DNA of 64,000 bases from an uncultured Oscillospiraceae bacterium (GTDB taxonomy: Bacteria; Bacillota; Clostridia; Oscillospirales; Acutalibacteraceae), in the NCBI GenBank assembly GCA_959601025.1, contig CAUGOD010000006.1, forward strand, positions 35,394 through 99,393, given 5' to 3'. Position 1 is the stretch's first letter. Each line of letters starts with the position of its first letter. The notes under the pieces were generated by a model that saw only the letters and a program-made list of their open reading frames with translations, was not told where the DNA came from and did not search any database. Made by a program: the position numbers and the translations under genes. Shown here in pieces: positions 33,993 to 42,306 of this stretch.

Positions 33993-34030
33993 GGGGAACG
34001 GGGGAAATGGGGAATAGGGGGAATAGGGGG
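33993..34030 (+). repeat. Five G-tracts, potential G-quadruplex
   Basis: Runs of 4, 5, 4, 5 and 5 G (33993-33996, 34000-34004, 34009-34012, 34017-34021, 34026-34030) are separated by 3-4 non-G bases. This meets the usual G-quadruplex pattern on the plus strand. Confidence 0.7.
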
Positions 34031-34073
34031 AAAACCAAAAAAGAAAAGGGAGCCCTTTGCAGCGCTTCAACAA

Positions 34074-34104
34074 TAAAAAAGCCGATTGTCACAAAACAAT
34101 CGGC
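34074..34104 (-). terminator. Terminator of the Rnf-like operon
   Basis: GCCGATTGT and its complement (34081-34089 with 34096-34104) form a 9-bp stem. On the minus strand it is followed by TTTTTTATTG. Confidence 0.85.
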
Positions 34105-34220
34105 CCGGCCTATCTGAAAAGCCCGTCGGAGCCGGACTTCTCGGATAGGCGGAAACTCCTCTGTATCTATTCATCGGCATTTTTATACGATTCTGTCCAT
34201 TCTCCTGCCACCAAGTCGCT

Positions 34221-35318
34221 TTACCCCGGCAATACCGACAGGGCGAGCATCGCCAGTCCCGCCGCCGCCAACCAGACCGGCAGGGGACGGAACGAAGGCG
34301 GAAGATGGGGATTGCCCGAGGTATCCAGCCGGGGAACCGCCGCCGCGACCAGCGCACAGGCGGCCCCAAGGATAGCCGCTGCCGCCGCGATTCCGCCGAA
34401 AAAGGGCAGGGCCGCCGCTTCCTCCATCCGCCGCTCGGCGGCGAGGAGAGTGAGCGTCGCCAGAACGGGCAGGGTTCCGTCCGCGAACACCGCGCGGGCC
34501 GTCCCGGCGACGGGCGGCTCGTTGGGCTTGGGCTGGAACAGCGCGCCGCCCGCCAGTGCGAGCAAGCCGCACAAGGCAGCGGCAAGAAAGGGCCGCCACA
34601 CTGCCGGCAGGGGGAACAGCCGGGTCAATGGAGCGTACAGAACCCCCGCCGCCATCGTAAGGACAAAAGCGCTGAGGGCGAAAAGCAGTCCTTCCCGGAT
34701 GCGGTAGCCGACCGGCCGTCCCTGGCCCCGGACGCGGAGGAGGGCGAGGAGCAGCGCTGTCGCCAGAATCCCCGCAGCCCCAAAGGCGAAGGAGGGGAAC
34801 ACGGGAACGCCCGACGGCAGCAGCCGGACGCCTCCCAGCGTTCCGGCGGAAAGCAGCTCCCGCACCCCGCCGATCAAAAGGAATGCGCCCGCGCAGGCGG
34901 CGCACCGTCCGGCGGAGAGGCTTCCGCCGGGCTTTTTCCCGCCGGATGTCTTTCCGGCCGTTCCCCGCCCTTTTTCCCACAGGGACGCCGCCGCGGGCGC
35001 GGCGAACAGGAGGGCGGCCGCAGCCAGCCCGGGCGGTCCCATCGCCTCCAGCCAGCCGGGGCGGAAAGCGGAGAGCAGCCGCCGCAGGGATGTGATTAAC
35101 GCCGCTGCAAAGAGCAGGAGAGCGGCGTTCCGGGTTCTCCCGGCTGAAGCTTCGTTCAGGGGCGGCAGAACCAGCAGAGTGAGAAGCAGCAGGAAAAGCA
35201 GCAGCGCCCCGCCGGCGATATACAGCAGCGCGGCAGTCAGGGACCCGCAGCCCGCCGCCAGCAGGCAGAGGAACACCGACGCGCCGTCCACCGACGGCTG
35301 CCGTTTTACGGGGGCCAT
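34221..35318 (-). CDS. Probable RnfE-RnfA fusion-like integral membrane protein
   Basis: The protein has 365 residues and about ten to twelve membrane helices. Its ATG directly abuts the rnfG stop codon. In the first half, GGVRELLSAGTLGG followed by an aromatic/Gly-rich helix resembles the RnfE C-terminal block (RE-x-x-G-x-GTLF). At the very end PPSFRPLPVWLAAAGLAML resembles the RnfA C terminus (P-x-x-FRGLPI-x-L-x-x-AGL). Length is near that of RnfE plus RnfA, in the operon order E then A. The paired GLCP and TNC cysteine motifs that hold the membrane [2Fe-2S] cluster in Rnf/Nqr are not evident. The assignment rests on these matches and on position. Confidence 0.6.
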   Translation of the reverse strand: MAPVKRQPSVDGASVFLCLLAAGCGSLTAALLYIAGGALLLFLLLLTLLVLPPLNEASAGRTRNAALLLFAAALITSLRRLLSAFRPGWLEAMGPPGLAAAALLFAAPAAASLWEKGRGTAGKTSGGKKPGGSLSAGRCAACAGAFLLIGGVRELLSAGTLGGVRLLPSGVPVFPSFAFGAAGILATALLLALLRVRGQGRPVGYRIREGLLFALSAFVLTMAAGVLYAPLTRLFPLPAVWRPFLAAALCGLLALAGGALFQPKPNEPPVAGTARAVFADGTLPVLATLTLLAAERRMEEAAALPFFGGIAAAAAILGAACALVAAAVPRLDTSGNPHLPPSFRPLPVWLAAAGLAMLALSVLPG

Positions 35319-36686
35319 TTACCCGTTCTCCCTGCCGTAAGCGGCCACGAATTCATAAGCGCGGTTGGCGGCCCGCACCACTGCTTTGGAGGAGACCGTC
35401 GCCCCGGTCACGCCGTCCACCTCGCCGCTGCCGGAAACCGCGTTTTCCACCGTATTGCCCGTATTCCCGGCGCCCGCAGTCTCCAGCGCCTTCGCGGCGA
35501 GCTTCACGAAATCCGAAACGTCGATCGACACCCCGGCATAAGCGTCGGTTTTCCCGGTATCCGCGTCATAGGCCAGCCGGGCGGGATTTTGCAGCGCGAT
35601 CAGCGCATCCTCCATCGTTTTCGCCTGTTCGTGCCAGAGAAGACCGCTTTCCGTCATCACGTACTCCCCCGCCTGCGACTCCGCCTTTTTCGTGGTATCG
35701 GAGTTTTCCTTCGCCGCGTCCCAGTTTACGGCGGCAATCCGGCCGTCGGTCACGGTTATCTCTACAAACGCGCGGTAGCCCTGGCTGTAGCCTTCGCTGT
35801 CGGCCCGGTAGCTGCCGTTCTTCCACAGCGCCGTGCTGTCGGAGCCGGCCTTCGCCTGATCGGCCGCCTGCTTCGCCAGCTTGACGAAAACTCCGACGTC
35901 CACCGACACCCCGGCGTAAGCGTCGGTTTTCCCGGTCTCCTCGTTATAGGTCAGGGAAGCGGGATCCTGTGCTTTAATCAGCGCGTCCTCCATCGTTTTC
36001 GCCTGCTCGTGCCAAAGAGGGCCGTCCTCCGTCATTACATAGCTCCCGGCCTGTGATTCCGCCTTTTTCGTGGCATCGGAGCCTTCCTTCATCGCATCCC
36101 AGTTCACAGAGGTGATCCGGCCTCCCTGCACGGTGATCTCCACAAAATTCTTGTAGCCGTCGCTGTACGACGCCTGTTCCGCCCGGTAGGAGCCGTCCTT
36201 CATCGTCCCGGCGGACGAACCGGCCTGATCCTCTTCGATGCCCGTATAGCCGCCCAGGGACGCAGGGGCGGAAAGGGACACGAACTGACCGTAAAATGCC
36301 TCTTCCGTCACCTTGGAGCCGTAGCCCTGGGATTCCTGATGGTTCCCGACACGCAGACCAAGGAAACGGGACGCGTCGGCCGCCAGGGCGGTATGCACCT
36401 CCATCTCCCCTCCATAGCCCCTGACCGCCGCGGTCACGGCGTAGCCGAGAAGCGTACCGTCCTTATCCAGCACCCGGTAGGCGGCCTGGATATCGGCCGC
36501 TCCATCGGTTTTCAGCTCCTCCCATTTTTCGCCGGAAATCACACCGGAAAACGCCTTTTTCACCGTCTCCAGCTCCTGCTTTTCGATCACGGTACGGGTC
36601 AGCGCATCCATGCCAAAGAGAAGAGCTACCGAAACCGCGATCACCGCCAGCAGGCTGAGCAGGGGTTTTCCCCATTGTTTCATCAT
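35319..36686 (-). CDS. rnfG: RnfG-like FMN-binding subunit with two inserted PplA-like repeats
   Basis: The protein has 455 residues, about twice the usual RnfG (near 200). An N-terminal membrane anchor (8-28) leads into the RnfG core (31-150: VRGYGGEMEVHTAL, HQESQGYGSKV, FYGQF). Two tandem repeats of about 112 residues follow (163-275 and 288-400), each with DGSYRA/NGSYRA, FVEITV, GRI, VNWDA, WHEQAKTMEDALI and a terminal DAYAGVS. They resemble the FMN-binding modules of PplA-type lipoproteins, but the flavinylation motif is changed to AGVS. The canonical RnfG site DGVTGATVSS (424-433) closes the protein, with Thr430 the predicted FMN attachment site. It is probably flavinylated by the ApbE encoded upstream. 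Confidence 0.85.
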   Translation of the reverse strand: MMKQWGKPLLSLLAVIAVSVALLFGMDALTRTVIEKQELETVKKAFSGVISGEKWEELKTDGAADIQAAYRVLDKDGTLLGYAVTAAVRGYGGEMEVHTALAADASRFLGLRVGNHQESQGYGSKVTEEAFYGQFVSLSAPASLGGYTGIEEDQAGSSAGTMKDGSYRAEQASYSDGYKNFVEITVQGGRITSVNWDAMKEGSDATKKAESQAGSYVMTEDGPLWHEQAKTMEDALIKAQDPASLTYNEETGKTDAYAGVSVDVGVFVKLAKQAADQAKAGSDSTALWKNGSYRADSEGYSQGYRAFVEITVTDGRIAAVNWDAAKENSDTTKKAESQAGEYVMTESGLLWHEQAKTMEDALIALQNPARLAYDADTGKTDAYAGVSIDVSDFVKLAAKALETAGAGNTGNTVENAVSGSGEVDGVTGATVSSKAVVRAANRAYEFVAAYGRENG

Positions 36687-36770
36687 TGTTCCGTCGTCCT
36701 TTCCTAGTACTGCTCTCCCATAAAAACACAAATTTTTCAGCGATTTTCGGAGAGCGGTATGGTTCCTGTT

Positions 36771-37724
36771 TCAGCGGCGCGCCGGATCGGGTGCCGCGGC
36801 AAGCGCCGGCCGCGTTCCGTATACCGGAGGCCGGGTGAGGTATTCGATCAGCGGCGTGGCCAGGTTCATCAGCAGGATAGCGAAGCACATTCCCTCCGGA
36901 TACGGTCCCCATAGCCGGAGAACCGCCGTCAGGATGCCGATTCCCGCCGCATAAATCAGCTCGCCGGCGAAGGTGGCGGGCTTACCGGTGAAATCGGTCA
37001 CCATGAAAAAGGCACCCAGCATCAGCCCGCCGGAAAGCATCTGCGCCGCCGCGTTGCCGGTGAACAGCCCCTGCTCCCCACCGAAAACCCACATAAAGAG
37101 CGCGAAGCTCCACAGGCAGGTCACCGGCATCCGCAGCCGGATACAGCCGGTCGCCAACAGGTACGCCCCGCCGAGCAGGATCAGCAGGGCCGAGGTTTCC
37201 CCGATACTCCCGTTTTCCGCCCCCCAAAGCATAGACCACATCCCTTCCCCGCCCGTCATGGAAAGCGGCGTGGCGGAGGAGGCCGCGTCCGCCCATTCGT
37301 AGCCGTGCAGGGAAGCCGGCCAGGCCGCCATCAGCAGAGCGCGGCCGGCCATCGCCGGATTGAGGATATTGTGGCCGATCCCGCCAAACAGATGCTTTAC
37401 CACCGCAATGGCGAAAACGCCCGCGAGAGCGGCGGCGACAAGATTGGTTCCCGCCGGCAGGGAAAGGGCGAGCAGCAGCCCGGTCACCACCGCGCTGCCG
37501 TCGAAGCCCGCCCCGCCCTTCCGCAGGCGAAGGCATATCCACTCGGTCAGCCCGCAGGCCGCCGTCGTGACCAGCAGCAGCCAAAGCGCCCGCAAACGGA
37601 AAAACCACAGCGCCGCGGCGACAACGGGGATCAGCGCGATGCAGACGTCCCGCATGATGCCTCGGGTATCCCGCGGCCGGCGAATATGCGGAGCCGAAAG
37701 GGCCAGATTTTGTTTATTGTCCAT
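36771..37724 (-). CDS. rnfD: RnfD-like membrane subunit, flavinylated
   Basis: The protein has 317 residues and about nine to ten membrane helices. The ATG at 37724 follows AGGTG by 7 bases. The NqrB/RnfD signatures are HLFGGIGHNILNPAMAGRAL and SSATPL at 149-154, in which Thr152 is the expected covalent FMN site. DFTGKP and PEGMCFAILLMNLATPLI are typical C-terminal blocks. RnfD passes electrons through flavins across the membrane in Rnf complexes. A 167-bp gap with a small CTCCGC hairpin separates it from rnfC. Confidence 0.92.
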   Translation of the reverse strand: MDNKQNLALSAPHIRRPRDTRGIMRDVCIALIPVVAAALWFFRLRALWLLLVTTAACGLTEWICLRLRKGGAGFDGSAVVTGLLLALSLPAGTNLVAAALAGVFAIAVVKHLFGGIGHNILNPAMAGRALLMAAWPASLHGYEWADAASSATPLSMTGGEGMWSMLWGAENGSIGETSALLILLGGAYLLATGCIRLRMPVTCLWSFALFMWVFGGEQGLFTGNAAAQMLSGGLMLGAFFMVTDFTGKPATFAGELIYAAGIGILTAVLRLWGPYPEGMCFAILLMNLATPLIEYLTRPPVYGTRPALAAAPDPARR

Positions 37725-37891
37725 CGAAATCACCTATTCTTTGCATACGGCACAAAGTGGATGGAATGAATGGAGTAAATGGAAAGAAGCGTGTCTCCGC
37801 TTTGCGGAGCGACGGCCTCCATTTGGCCGGCAAACGGTTCTTTCCAATCCCGTGCACGGCTTTCTTCCGCGCTATTCTCCGTTCTTTTCCG

Positions 37892-39202
37892 TTACGGCAA
37901 AGGAATCCGCTTTTCCCGGAAGGCGGACCGGGCCATCGTTACCCGGTGGGCCAGATGCCGCTTTGCCGGACAGATATAGGAGCAGCAGCCGCAGGAGATG
38001 CACTGGTCGGCCCGGTAAACCGCGCAGGCTGCCATATCCCCCGAGATCACCGCCGCGTCGATGGCGAACGGCAGAAGGGAGGAGGGGCAGACCCGGGCGC
38101 AGCCTCCGCAGCGGATACAGTTGCTCTCCCGGTTCTCCGGCCGGTCCAGTACCACAAGGCCGGTTGTCCCTTTCGTCACGGGGACCTCCGTCGTCGCCAG
38201 GGCCGCGCCGGTCATCGGCCCGCCCGCGATCCAGAGGAAGCGCTCCTCCCCCACCGCGCCGCCGCAGTACTCCAGCAGATCGGACAGCCGGGTGCCGATC
38301 GGCACATAGAGATTGGCCGGCTTCGCTACCCGTCCGGACACCGTCACCACCCGATGGGTCAGCGGACGGCCCTGCAGCGCGTCGGCCAGAGCGACGGCGG
38401 TACCTACGTTGGTCACCAATGCCCCGCAGTCGGCGGGCAGGCCGCCGGCGGGTACCTCCCGCCCGAGAACGGCCTTGATTATCTGCCGCTCCCCGCCCTG
38501 CGGGTACTTGGCCGGGAGCCGCACCACCGACACGCTTTCCTCCGCCGCGGAGGCGTCCTCCAGATGGGCGATCGCGTCCGGTTTATTTGCCTCCACACAG
38601 AGGAAAACCTCCGCGTCCCCGGCCGCAAGGCCAAGCGCCTTCGCCCCGGCGACCACCTGCTCCGGCCGCTCGGCCATCAGGCGATGGTCGCCGGTCAGGT
38701 AGGGCTCGCATTCCGCTCCATTCACCAGCACATACCGGATAGGCTTGTTGGTGTCGTATTTGAGAAAGGTCGGGAAGCCCGCGCCCCCCATGCCGGTCAG
38801 CCCGGCTTCCTTCATCAGGGCGCGGACCCCGTCCCGGCTGTTTGCGGAAAGGAGGGGCGGGGCCGTCTCCCCTTTTCCGTCGCTGTCCACCACCACGGCC
38901 AGGGTCTCCCCTTCGGCCGAGGGGCGGGGCTCCACCGCCCGGACGAAGCCGGACACGCCGCAGTGAATCGGGGCGGCGAACACCGGACGGTTTCCCTCGG
39001 CGGCGGGCGGCTTGCCGACCACCTGACCGGCCAGCACCCGGTCCCCCGCCTTTACCGCCGGCTCGCAGACGGCTCCGAAGCCCTGCCGCATCAGCAGGAC
39101 AAGCTGGGCCGGGGTAAAAGGCCGGATCGGACTCTGCGCGGTCTGCTCCTTATGCTCCACGGCATGGCCGAACGCCACGCCGCCGCGGAATGGAATGGGC
39201 AT
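37892..39202 (-). CDS. rnfC: RnfC, NADH-binding iron-sulfur subunit
   Basis: The protein has 436 residues, the usual clostridial length. The N-terminal Sel-like barrel is followed by the flavin/NADH fold: GMGGAGFPTFLKY and NGAECEPYLTGDHRLM. Two ferredoxin motifs, CIRCGGCARVCP and CISCGCCSYICPAKRHL, bind two [4Fe-4S] clusters. RnfC oxidises NADH at the cytoplasmic face of the membrane complex. It is the second gene of the cluster, 44 bp after apbE. Confidence 0.95.
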   Translation of the reverse strand: MPIPFRGGVAFGHAVEHKEQTAQSPIRPFTPAQLVLLMRQGFGAVCEPAVKAGDRVLAGQVVGKPPAAEGNRPVFAAPIHCGVSGFVRAVEPRPSAEGETLAVVVDSDGKGETAPPLLSANSRDGVRALMKEAGLTGMGGAGFPTFLKYDTNKPIRYVLVNGAECEPYLTGDHRLMAERPEQVVAGAKALGLAAGDAEVFLCVEANKPDAIAHLEDASAAEESVSVVRLPAKYPQGGERQIIKAVLGREVPAGGLPADCGALVTNVGTAVALADALQGRPLTHRVVTVSGRVAKPANLYVPIGTRLSDLLEYCGGAVGEERFLWIAGGPMTGAALATTEVPVTKGTTGLVVLDRPENRESNCIRCGGCARVCPSSLLPFAIDAAVISGDMAACAVYRADQCISCGCCSYICPAKRHLAHRVTMARSAFREKRIPLP

Positions 39203-39246
39203 CGTATCGTCTCCTTTGCTTACTATGTCCGCCTGTGATGAACGAA

Positions 39247-40311
39247 TTACGCCGGCGGCTCCAGCGGCGGAAAGCCGCCGGTCGCCGCCCGGCTCCCGTC
39301 CTGAAACACCCAGAGGGCTTCCAGCCCGGGCGTACGCTCAGCCAGCGCCCGCGCCTGTTCGTACGGCTGGGCGAAGAGAGCGGTGGAATAAAAATCCGCC
39401 TCGCCCGCATCCTCCGTCAGTACGGTCACCGCCCGGACATAGTCCGCCGGATAACCGGTGGTCGTGTCGATAATATGGGAATAGAATGTCCCGTTTTTCT
39501 CAAAATATTTCTGATAGTCGCCGCTGGTGCCGACGCAGCAGTCCTTCAGCGCGATCTGTCCCAGCGTTGCGGGCGGGTTTTCCGTCCCCGACCGGTTGAG
39601 GGAAGCGTCGGGATTCCGCAGGGCAATCGTCCAGCCCGCCCTTCCCGGCGGCGCGCCGGCGCAGACGAGGGTGCTGGTTCCGCAGTCCAGCAGGAAGCAG
39701 TCCAGCCCGCTTTCCCGCAACCCGTCCGTGATGCTCCGGGCAGCCAGCCCCTTGGCGACCCCGCCGAGGTCAAGCGACAGGGCTGGGTCGTCGATCGCCA
39801 CCGCCGCATCCTCCCCGTCTATTTCCAGCCCGGTCACCCGGACCGCATCCATCGAGGTGTGGGAGAGGGCGGCGGCGACCGCTTCCCCTTCGGGCGGCTC
39901 TCCCGTTTCCCGCGCCGTATGCCATAGGGAAAGGACGCTCCCCATCGCGACATTGGCGGCGGGGACCTCCGCCTGCCATGCGCGGCACTCCTCCAGCGCC
40001 GCCGCCAGAGCGGACGGCGCCGCGACCGGCCCCGTTCCCGCCCCGGCGTTCACCCGGGACAGGGAGCTGTCCTCCCGATACGCATTGAACAGCGCGTCGG
40101 CTTTCTCCAGCCCGCTGCGTACCCGCTCGCAGGCGCGGTCGAATTCCGCATCGTCTACGCAATAGGCGGTAAAGCGAACTACCGTATCCATCGATCCGAC
40201 GAAAACCGTCTGGAACCGCCGCCGCTTTCCCGCCTCCACCCGGACGCAGCCGGTCAGCGTCCCGGCCAGAAGAACCATCAGGAGGACAAAAAGCATCCGC
40301 CGTAATTTCAT
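39247..40311 (-). CDS. apbE: FAD:protein FMN transferase (ApbE), lipoprotein
   Basis: The protein has 354 residues. The start at MKLRRMLFVLL gives a signal peptide with lipobox LTGC at about 19-22; the longer frame to 40497 has no ribosome site. FVGSMDTVVRF, DLGGVAKGLAAR, CGTSTLVCAG, TSGDYQKYF and HIIDTTTGYP are the FAD-binding and catalytic motifs of ApbE. The enzyme transfers FMN from FAD to the Thr of (S/T)GA(T/S) motifs outside the membrane. Targets RnfG and RnfD are encoded in the same unit, so this is a dedicated maturation factor. Confidence 0.95.
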   Translation of the reverse strand: MKLRRMLFVLLMVLLAGTLTGCVRVEAGKRRRFQTVFVGSMDTVVRFTAYCVDDAEFDRACERVRSGLEKADALFNAYREDSSLSRVNAGAGTGPVAAPSALAAALEECRAWQAEVPAANVAMGSVLSLWHTARETGEPPEGEAVAAALSHTSMDAVRVTGLEIDGEDAAVAIDDPALSLDLGGVAKGLAARSITDGLRESGLDCFLLDCGTSTLVCAGAPPGRAGWTIALRNPDASLNRSGTENPPATLGQIALKDCCVGTSGDYQKYFEKNGTFYSHIIDTTTGYPADYVRAVTVLTEDAGEADFYSTALFAQPYEQARALAERTPGLEALWVFQDGSRAATGGFPPLEPPA

Positions 40312-40483
40312 ATTTATGACCACACCTTTCCCAATATCCGCCGCTTTGCCAATCGCCGTACCGTTCCCTACTGGGGGACAAAGCCGGAACGGTATTGTCA
40401 AAAAGTCGCCGTTATCGGAGAAATTTCGCCGGTTCCGCCTTAGATTTTTCTTAATCCGGCTTTTATTCTTCGCCGGATTGTGG

Positions 40484-40489
40484 TAGAAT
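40484..40489 (+). promoter_or_regulatory. Extended -10 promoter of the SH3 lipoprotein gene
   Basis: TAGAAT preceded by TGG lies 46 bp before the ATG at 40536; TTTATT about 16 bp upstream is a possible -35. The early leader contains an ACTCT/AGAGT hairpin. Confidence 0.5.
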
Positions 40490-40535
40490 ACTCTCAATTA
40501 AGAGTTTCCGAATATTTCATGGAGGTTGAACGAAC

Positions 40536-41000
40536 ATGAAAACCAATCGCCCCTTCATTCATACATGGGCTCTCCGACTCGGCTGCACCGCCGCTGTCGC
40601 CGTACTGGCTCTATCGATGGCCGCCTGTAACAAGGACGGCATCAGTAAGAACTCCGGCAGCGGCTCTTCGGAGGCCGCCACCACGACAGCGTCCGCCGCA
40701 TCGACCTCCTCGGTTCCCTCGACTACGACCACCACAGCGCCGACAATCCCGGCAGGCACACCCTCGGTCGGCTGGTGCAACGCGACCAGTATGCATATCC
40801 GCAGCGGCCCGGGCACCGATTACGGCGCCATCGGCGGGCTGGTAACCGGCGAAAAGGTGGACATCCTCGGCCGGGAAGGCGACTGGTACAAAATCAAATT
40901 TAAGGACGGCGTCGGCTACGTTAGCGCGCAGTTCATCTCTTCCACGGTGGTGACCACCACCGCGGCCTCACCTGCGCCGACCACATCGGCCGCACAATAA
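40536..41000 (+). CDS. Secreted lipoprotein with bacterial SH3 domain
   Basis: The protein has 154 residues, with GGAGG 9-10 bases before ATG. A signal peptide ends in the lipobox LSMAAC (Cys31). A Ser/Thr/Ala-rich linker (about 40-75) precedes an SH3b domain (about 78-136: WCNATSMHIRSGPGTDYGAI, GEKVDILGREGDWYKIKFKD, GYVSAQFI). A second Thr-rich tail follows. SH3b domains usually bind peptidoglycan. No enzyme domain is attached. It is divergent from apbE. Confidence 0.88.
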   Translation: MKTNRPFIHTWALRLGCTAAVAVLALSMAACNKDGISKNSGSGSSEAATTTASAASTSSVPSTTTTTAPTIPAGTPSVGWCNATSMHIRSGPGTDYGAIGGLVTGEKVDILGREGDWYKIKFKDGVGYVSAQFISSTVVTTTAASPAPTTSAAQ

Positions 41001-41022
41001 GCGGCCTTCGGAAATAAATATT

Positions 41023-41061
41023 AAAAAAGCGAAGAAGGGCGAACGCCCTTCTTCGCTTTTT
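41023..41061 (+). terminator. Terminator after the SH3 lipoprotein gene
   Basis: A perfect 18-bp stem (AAAAAGCGAAGAAGGGCG with its complement; right arm ends 41061) with a 2-nt loop. It lies only 16 bp before the next start codon, so the methyltransferase gene is probably expressed by read-through or an unseen promoter. Confidence 0.88.
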
Positions 41062-41076
41062 GGAAGGAACGAACCA

Positions 41077-42285
41077 ATGAAACAGGAACGCGACTATCCC
41101 CGGCTCATCATCACCCGGAAGGCCCAGCTCTCCTGCGAAGCGGGGCATCCCTGGATTTACGACACCGAGGTGCTTTCGGCCGACGAGCATGAAAACGGCG
41201 GCGTCGTGGATGTTTTCAGCTCCCGGAACCGGTATGTCGGCACCGGCCTGATCAGCGACCGGTCGAAAATCCGTGTCCGGCTGCTCACCCGCAACGCATC
41301 GGACACGCTGGACGAAGCCTTTTGGGAGCGGCGAATCCGGTACGCGTGGAATTACCGCCGGACGGTCATGGGATTGGATACCAACGCCTGCCGGGTGATT
41401 TTCGGGGAAGCCGACCAGTTTCCCGGCCTGACGGTGGATCGTTTTGAAAACGTGCTGGTTACCCAGACTCTTTCCCTGGGGATGGACCGGCTGAAGCCGC
41501 TGCTCTTCCCCCTGCTGCGGAAGGTGCTGCGGGAGGACGGGCAAACGGTGGACGGCATTTACGAGCGCAACGACGTCGGCATCCGGACGCTGGAGGGACT
41601 GGAGGAAGGCAAGGGGTGGTTTGGGAATCCCGCACCCGGCGGCGTCCGTCTCATTATGACGGAAAACGGCGTGAAATACCATGTGGACGTGGAAAACGGG
41701 CAGAAAACCGGCTTCTTCCTCGATCAAAAGTACAACCGGCAGGCCGCGGCGCGGCTGGCGGCCGGACGGCGGGTGCTGGACTGCTTCACTCACACCGGTT
41801 CCTTCGCGCTGAACGCCGCCCTCGCCGGAGCGGAGCATGTCACCGCCGTGGACATTTCCGCCGACGCTGTCGCTATGGCGGAGGAAAACGCCCGCCTGAA
41901 TGGGCTGGACGGCCGGATGGATTTCCGGTGCGAAAACGTCTTTGACCTGCTCCCCTCTCTGCACGGTAAGCCCTACGATTTTATCATTCTCGATCCCCCC
42001 GCCTTCACCAAATCCCGCTCCGCGACAGAAAACGCGATCCGGGGCTATAAGGAGATTAACCTGCGGGCGATGAAACTCCTGCCGCGGGGCGGCTATCTCG
42101 CGACCTGCTCCTGCTCCCATTTTCTGACCGAGCCGCTGTTCCGGGAGATGCTGAAGGCGGCCGCCGCCGACGCGGGGGTGCAGCTTCGACAGATCGAAGC
42201 CCGCCGCCAGTCCCCCGATCACCCCATTCTCTGGAATGTGCCGGAGACCGATTACCTGAAATTTTATCTGTTCCAGGTTATATAA
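41077..42285 (+). CDS. Class I SAM-dependent rRNA methyltransferase, RlmI-like
   Basis: The protein has 402 residues. An N-terminal PUA domain (about 8-80, LIITRKAQLSCEAGHPWIYD) precedes a RlmI-type central domain and a Rossmann methyltransferase: VLDCFTHTGSFALNAA is motif I, VDISADAVAMAEENA motif II, DFIILDPPAFTKS motif IV and TCSCSHF motif VI with the catalytic Cys of m5C enzymes. RlmI methylates C1962 of 23S rRNA. GGAAGGA lies 9 bases before ATG, at the terminator tail of the previous gene. Confidence 0.9.
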   Translation: MKQERDYPRLIITRKAQLSCEAGHPWIYDTEVLSADEHENGGVVDVFSSRNRYVGTGLISDRSKIRVRLLTRNASDTLDEAFWERRIRYAWNYRRTVMGLDTNACRVIFGEADQFPGLTVDRFENVLVTQTLSLGMDRLKPLLFPLLRKVLREDGQTVDGIYERNDVGIRTLEGLEEGKGWFGNPAPGGVRLIMTENGVKYHVDVENGQKTGFFLDQKYNRQAAARLAAGRRVLDCFTHTGSFALNAALAGAEHVTAVDISADAVAMAEENARLNGLDGRMDFRCENVFDLLPSLHGKPYDFIILDPPAFTKSRSATENAIRGYKEINLRAMKLLPRGGYLATCSCSHFLTEPLFREMLKAAAADAGVQLRQIEARRQSPDHPILWNVPETDYLKFYLFQVI

Positions 42286-42306
42286 AGAATCCGGGACGGC
42301 CGGCAT

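Larger units (their letters stand above)
33800..34220. other. Gene-free stretch with G-tract array
   Basis: No gene could be supported in these 421 bp. The stretch holds the promoter side of gtrA, the five-fold G-tract array at 33993-34030, and the terminator of the Rnf-like operon at 34074-34104. Short frames here are low-complexity Ser/Pro/Tyr repeats and are not coding-like. Confidence 0.6.
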
